DNA of 64,000 nt from Lamellibrachia satsuma (lineage: Eukaryota; Annelida; Polychaeta; Sabellida; Siboglinidae). The notes under the pieces were generated by a model. That model was not told where the DNA came from. It ran no database searches and saw nothing but the letters and a program-made list of their open reading frames with translations. The stretch spans positions 862,501 through 926,500 of the forward strand of contig BSQZ01000036.1 of NCBI GenBank assembly GCA_033239005.1, read 5' to 3'. Numbering within the stretch: the stretch's first letter is position 1; each line of letters begins with the position of its first letter. The position numbers and the translations under genes were made by a program. This document shows, piece by piece, positions 60,013 through 64,000 of this stretch.

Positions 60013-60325
60013 TCATGTGACTGGTTTGTCGCCGGTAATGACCACAAGGAATGGTCCCGCCGCCTTCTGCGGCACAAACTGCAGGACGCCATCTAGTGGC
60101 CCCGGGGAGTCAGAGTTTACGTGCGGCCTCGCCGACACCTGTAGACTGCCAAGGTTGTAGACCCCTGGCCTTGAGAAGCAGGCATACAATGACAGACTGC
60201 CAGGCTGTCTCGTGGCCAGCGACATCTGAACGTGTGACATTCCAGCCCATGAGAACACATGTGACACGATGGGTTGACAGGGTGTGGGTGACGCCTGGGC
60301 AGCCACGTCTGCAGCGTCACAGTTC
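60013..60325 (-). CDS. TRAPPC8: TRAPPC8 C-terminal exon
   Basis: Acceptor atacattgcag|GAACTG to a TGA stop at 60013-60015. The peptide has FSWAGMSHVQMS and LSLYACFSRPGVYNLGSLQV, then a short loop and AAGPFLVVITG. From memory of the family, TRAPPC8 proteins end with an FTWLG... segment, a KACF-x-x-x-GVYNLG strand and a final hydrophobic strand in the same order and spacing. The C-terminal loop is longer here. TRAPPC8 (yeast Trs85) is the defining subunit of TRAPP III, which activates Rab1/Ypt1 for ER-Golgi traffic and autophagy. Confidence 0.82.
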
Positions 60326-60917
60326 CTGCAATGTATTTCACTTGGTGACAGTCTCTATACAGACCAGAAGAACGATTTAGTTGACCTTATGTAACAATTA
60401 TAAAAATATATAAATAACCATGATAAATTAGTATGAAAAATATGAATATATGATGCGTACAACAATAATGGTATCAACAGATACATAACAACAACAAAAA
60501 CTCAGTCGCTCTCGAGAAGCCACCCTCTATGTTAAATGAGTTAAACAAAGGTAATTCTCATAGAACAAGAAGTCTCCAAGTTTGCTTATGCCACAAAAAA
60601 GTGTGCGTGCGTGCGTGCGTGTCTACCTGCGTGTCTATGGACATATTTGTGCATGCTGGTGTGTGTGAGTGTATGGTCATTATATATATATAATATACTG
60701 ACCATAGTTTAGTTTGTGTTGTATAAACAGACGCATGGATATGGTCAGAATGATCTGTAGACAATGTCTACTAATACATACACTCACACACATATGATTT
60801 GACTTGTATGTCGGTTCATATAAATTTTCACTTCAGTTCAATTTATTCTCAAAAACCTTAATAGGTTACAGGAGAATTAAACTATTGCATACTTTTGATG
60901 GATAATGCATGTCTTAC

Positions 60918-61004
60918 CTGATGTTTGGTGATGTGTCAATACAGATATCAAGTAGCTGTTCTGACATATTGAAAATTGACAGCGTCACCGGTACATAGCA
61001 GAGC
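60918..61004 (-). CDS. TRAPPC8: TRAPPC8 penultimate exon
   Basis: 87 bases between acceptor taactttcag|GCTCTG and donor AACATCAG|gtaaga. Peptide LCYVPVTLSIFNMSEQLLDI then CIDTSPNI corresponds to the family's LCLVPVTLLLSN beta-strand segment. Phase fits both neighbours. Confidence 0.85.
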
Positions 61005-61044
61005 CTGAAAGTTACACAATGACGATGCAGTATTTCCCACTCGC

Positions 61045-61466
61045 TTGGTAATGGATGACCAAGGTACCAGCTCAACTACCAATTGGTAATGAATGACCAA
61101 GGTACCAGCTCAACTATCAATTGGTAATGGATGACCAAGGTACCAGCTCAACTACCAATTGGTAATGAATGACCAAGGTACCAGCTCAACTATCAATTGG
61201 TAATGGATGACCAAGGTACCAGCTCAACTACCAATTGGTAATGGATGACCAGGGTACCAGCTCAACTACCAATTGGTAATGGATGACCAAGGTACCAGCT
61301 CAACTATCAATTGGTAATGGATGATCAGGGTACCAGCTCAACTATCAATTGGTACTGGATGACCATGTACCAGCTCAACTACCAATTGGTAATGGATGAC
61401 CAAGGTACCAGCTCAACTACCAATTGGTAATGGATGATCAGGGTACCAGCTCAACTACCAATTGGC
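61045..61466. repeat. 38-base minisatellite in TRAPPC8 intron
   Basis: About eleven copies of caattggtaatggatgacca + aggtaccagctcaactac, starting about 40 bases upstream of an exon acceptor. Confidence 0.96.
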
Positions 61467-61469
61467 CAC

Positions 61470-62639
61470 CCTACTAATATAACAATAAATAAACATGATC
61501 ACTACAATAACTAGCGATTCATCATTACATACATAGTCGTGGTGGGGTGGTCACAGGTTTGTGGGTGACCTTGTGGCGAAATGGCCCCACCTGTTTGTAA
61601 TTAAATTTGTGTATTGGTGGTGGAATGTCTGTATTCTTTGCATTACATGTTCATGACAACTTCTTGATGTATATATGTTATCATCATGCTTGTAGGAATG
61701 TGGGCTCTGAGAAACTTGCCGGACGGGGCTGTACATGTGTTCAGTTCCTGTCGGGTTTGCTTAGAGGAGCTCACATTCCTGTTAATGTTCTTCCCAAAGT
61801 GGCTGCGTGATAAGCAGTCCACTTTGCAATAAAAAACGTCATTTATTTGGCCTGTTTCAATTCTCTCCTACATCGGACTTGTGTTGGTTATTGCATAAAT
61901 ACACATTTGTAATGATTTAAGTGCATAGATGCATTACAAATGTATTACATAAATTGATGAACAGTCATATATACCTGGTAAATGTAATCAAGTCAGTATA
62001 ATTAAATGTACTTTAGGTTTAAAATTTACTACAAAATTAACGGTTAGGAATAAAGCAGTTTTTAACATAAGTGGAAAAACCACACAAGCTGTGTATAAAA
62101 TGCTATCGAGGATAATATTTGCAGTGACTCCACTTACCAGAAATAATAGAAATGATGTGATTATCTAACACAAAAACAACAGTATAAAAGAAATATGTAA
62201 ACAAGAAAGCTGAGAAGACAGAAATGATAACAAATCACTGAAGCTTTATTTGTTTCACAGCAGACCATATAATTGGTTCGTTTCGTGGGAATTTGTCCAG
62301 TCTTACATAAGAAAAGAAATTCAAAATGGATGCAGGTAGTTTTGTGCTATTATGGCTGTCTATGAATGATATGGTTGCAGCATGAAGGATGACGACAGTT
62401 TTACAAGCTGCTACATATCGATGTAACTCAAAGTTTCATGTTGAGGGAGGCAGGCAGATATGAATATCTGAATCTAAAACAATATAATTATTTTCAATGC
62501 TCTTTAAGAGCCAAACAAGAAGAAATTTGGTGAATAGATTTGACGCAGCTAGATTTAACAAGATTTAACAAGATTTGCCATCCAAGCCAAAGGCCCAGAT
62601 GGCAAGTGGACAAGGAAGCCATTGGCTTATCGAGAGTCC
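61470..62639 (-). other. TRAPPC8 intron, unassigned part
   Basis: AT-rich; no supported gene. Confidence 0.5.
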
Positions 62640-63540
62640 AACAATGTTCACCTACTTATAACCCGCCCTTCTGATATATGTGTCAACCTTGTTTTTAAAC
62701 ATATTCACGCTGCTAGCAGTTACACAATCTGTAGACAGTTTGTTCCATTCATTTACTGTCCTCTGTGAGAACGAGTGCTTCCTGATGTCCAATCTACATT
62801 GATCCTTTACTAATTTTACCTCATGTCCTCTAGTTCTGCTATCCTTCTTGAGTGAGAAAAACATATTTCTATCAATATTTTCATACCCATTCAATATCTT
62901 AAAAACTTCAATCTGATCTCCTCTTAACCTCCTTGTCTCTAGAGTTGTTAAACCACATTCTTTCAGGCGTTCTTCATAACTAAGGTCTCTAAGTTCTGGA
63001 ATCATTTTAGTTGCTCTCCTTTGTATGCGTTCAAGCGTATCTATATCCTTCTTACGATATGGTCTCCATGCTTGTATACAGTATTCTAAATGAGGTCTAA
63101 CTATTGCTTTATAAAGAGGTATAATTAACTTTTTTCCCTTGTATGTTATGTTTCTTCTAATCAATCCAAGAATTTGATTACCCTTTGAAGCTGCAATACC
63201 ACACTGCTCTGAAACTTTCATATCAGCGCTTATTGTAACTCCTAAGTCCTTTTCTTTTACAGTAGTACCAAGAACAGTAGCTCCCATTTTATAGTTTACA
63301 TTCAAGTTCCCATGTCCTGTATGTAGGCATTTACATTTCCCAAAATTGAACAGCATCTGCCATTTCTCAGACCATTTCACTAATCTGTCTAGATCGTTTT
63401 GTAAATGTTGTTTATCACCATCAGTATTAACCTTTCTAAACAGTTTTGTGTCGTCCGCAAATTTCAGTACGTTACTTGTTATACTGTCGTCCAAGTCATT
63501 GATATAAATTAAGAATAATATAGGTCCTAGCAGCTATTAA
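62640..63540 (-). mobile_element. 5'-truncated CR1-like LINE, 3' end of RT intact
   Basis: An uninterrupted frame (about 295 codons to a TAA) starting at LLGPILFLIYINDLDDSITS, with the catalytic FADD box (LKFADDTKLFRKV), LEYCIQAWRPYRKKDIDTLE, RIQRRATKMIPELRDLSYEE, LTTLETRRLRGDQIEVFKIL and the WNKLS end. The abrupt start at about 63540 inside the RT is typical of incomplete reverse transcription. The clean frame marks it as the youngest LINE copy in the window. It sits in a TRAPPC8 intron on the same strand as the gene. Confidence 0.92.
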
Positions 63541-63740
63541 GTTGGAGGTTAAGTAACGTTAGGTTCATATACTGCCGTACATGGATAGTTGATTTGATCA
63601 TCCTTAATGAAGAGGAAGCTAAAAATGGAAGGGAAACAAGGGAAAGGCATGAGGCTGGAAAGGAAAGAAGGGGGAAGGCGCCAGGCTTGCAGTGAGGGAG
63701 TGGACAAGGGAGCGAGAAATAGCCTCATAATACACCAGAC

Positions 63741-63886
63741 CTGTCAACGAGGAAGTTGTGGCTGACTGTCTGTGTGTACGTGAGACTGTAGGGCACGAGC
63801 TGAGACATGATGCGTGGATCGGACATTTGTGGCACGTCTGGTGGTGGTTCCTGTATGATCTTCACCGACGGCCGCTCCAGGGGCAC
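63741..63886 (-). CDS. TRAPPC8: TRAPPC8 third-last exon
   Basis: Acceptor ctgttgttacag|GTGCCC to donor GTTGACAG|gtctgg. Peptide LERPSVKIIQEPPPDVPQMS then SQLVPYSLTYTQTVSHNFLV. It matches the position of the family segment that ends with a Tyr-rich strand and N-H-x-F before SLCLVPV. The frame is open further upstream to 63991, so an earlier acceptor cannot be excluded. The rest of the gene lies right of the window. Confidence 0.75.
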
Positions 63887-64000
63887 CTGTAACAACAGTC
63901 CACTCTGAATGTCTTCACACCGGTACACACCCATCAACAGTCTTGTACAAGTTGTCACAGAATAAGGCTGTTCAAATGTTAAACAACACATTGCTGACAG

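Overview
This is animal (metazoan) nuclear DNA, probably from an invertebrate. Exons are short and bounded by consensus GT/AG sites, introns are long, and the spacer DNA is filled with LINE fragments, tRNA-derived SINEs, MITEs, minisatellites and long (TA)n tracts. I cannot fix the phylum. CR1-like LINEs with a PHD finger, LINE reverse transcriptase ends of several clades and an intron-bearing Ginger-like integrase with a ULP1-type protease are what I would expect in amphioxus, lophotrochozoans, cnidarians or echinoderms. There is nothing bacterial or viral in style.

Layout. (1) 0.2-10.05 kb, minus strand: ten exons of one large gene. They encode a Cys/Lys-rich start, five ankyrin repeats with one repeat per exon, an armadillo-like helical region, then long low-complexity Lys/Arg, poly-Pro and poly-Ala regions. 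The first nine exons all meet in phase 0. The gene continues past the left end. (2) 10-17 kb: a probable promoter area with a perfect TCTCGCGAGA box, then degraded LINE pieces and a Ty3-type integrase remnant. (3) 17.6-34.4 kb, minus strand: at least seven exons of a gene I do not recognise. Every intron is phase 1, so every exon is a symmetric 1-1 module. One exon carries an in-frame TGA. (4) 33-46.4 kb: a rearranged duplication of parts of that gene. One exon is present in three copies and another in two, mixed with LINE and SINE copies and minisatellites. (5) 47.5-50.3 kb, plus strand: a decayed intron-containing integrase (H2C2 finger and DDE core) followed by a frameshifted C48/ULP1-type protease, a Ginger-like transposon remnant. 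Two pogo/Tigger-like MITEs lie just downstream. (6) 52-57 kb: weak exon-like islands and large minisatellites. (7) 60.0-63.9 kb, minus strand: the last three exons of TRAPPC8 (TRAPP III complex subunit), with a 5'-truncated but still open CR1-like LINE in an intron.

The three gene models share a strand (minus) but show no operon-like relation. The most unusual features are the 1-1 exon gene with duplicated exons, minisatellite units that carry splice-donor-like sequence, the integrase/protease element whose splice sites have decayed, and several foldback elements.
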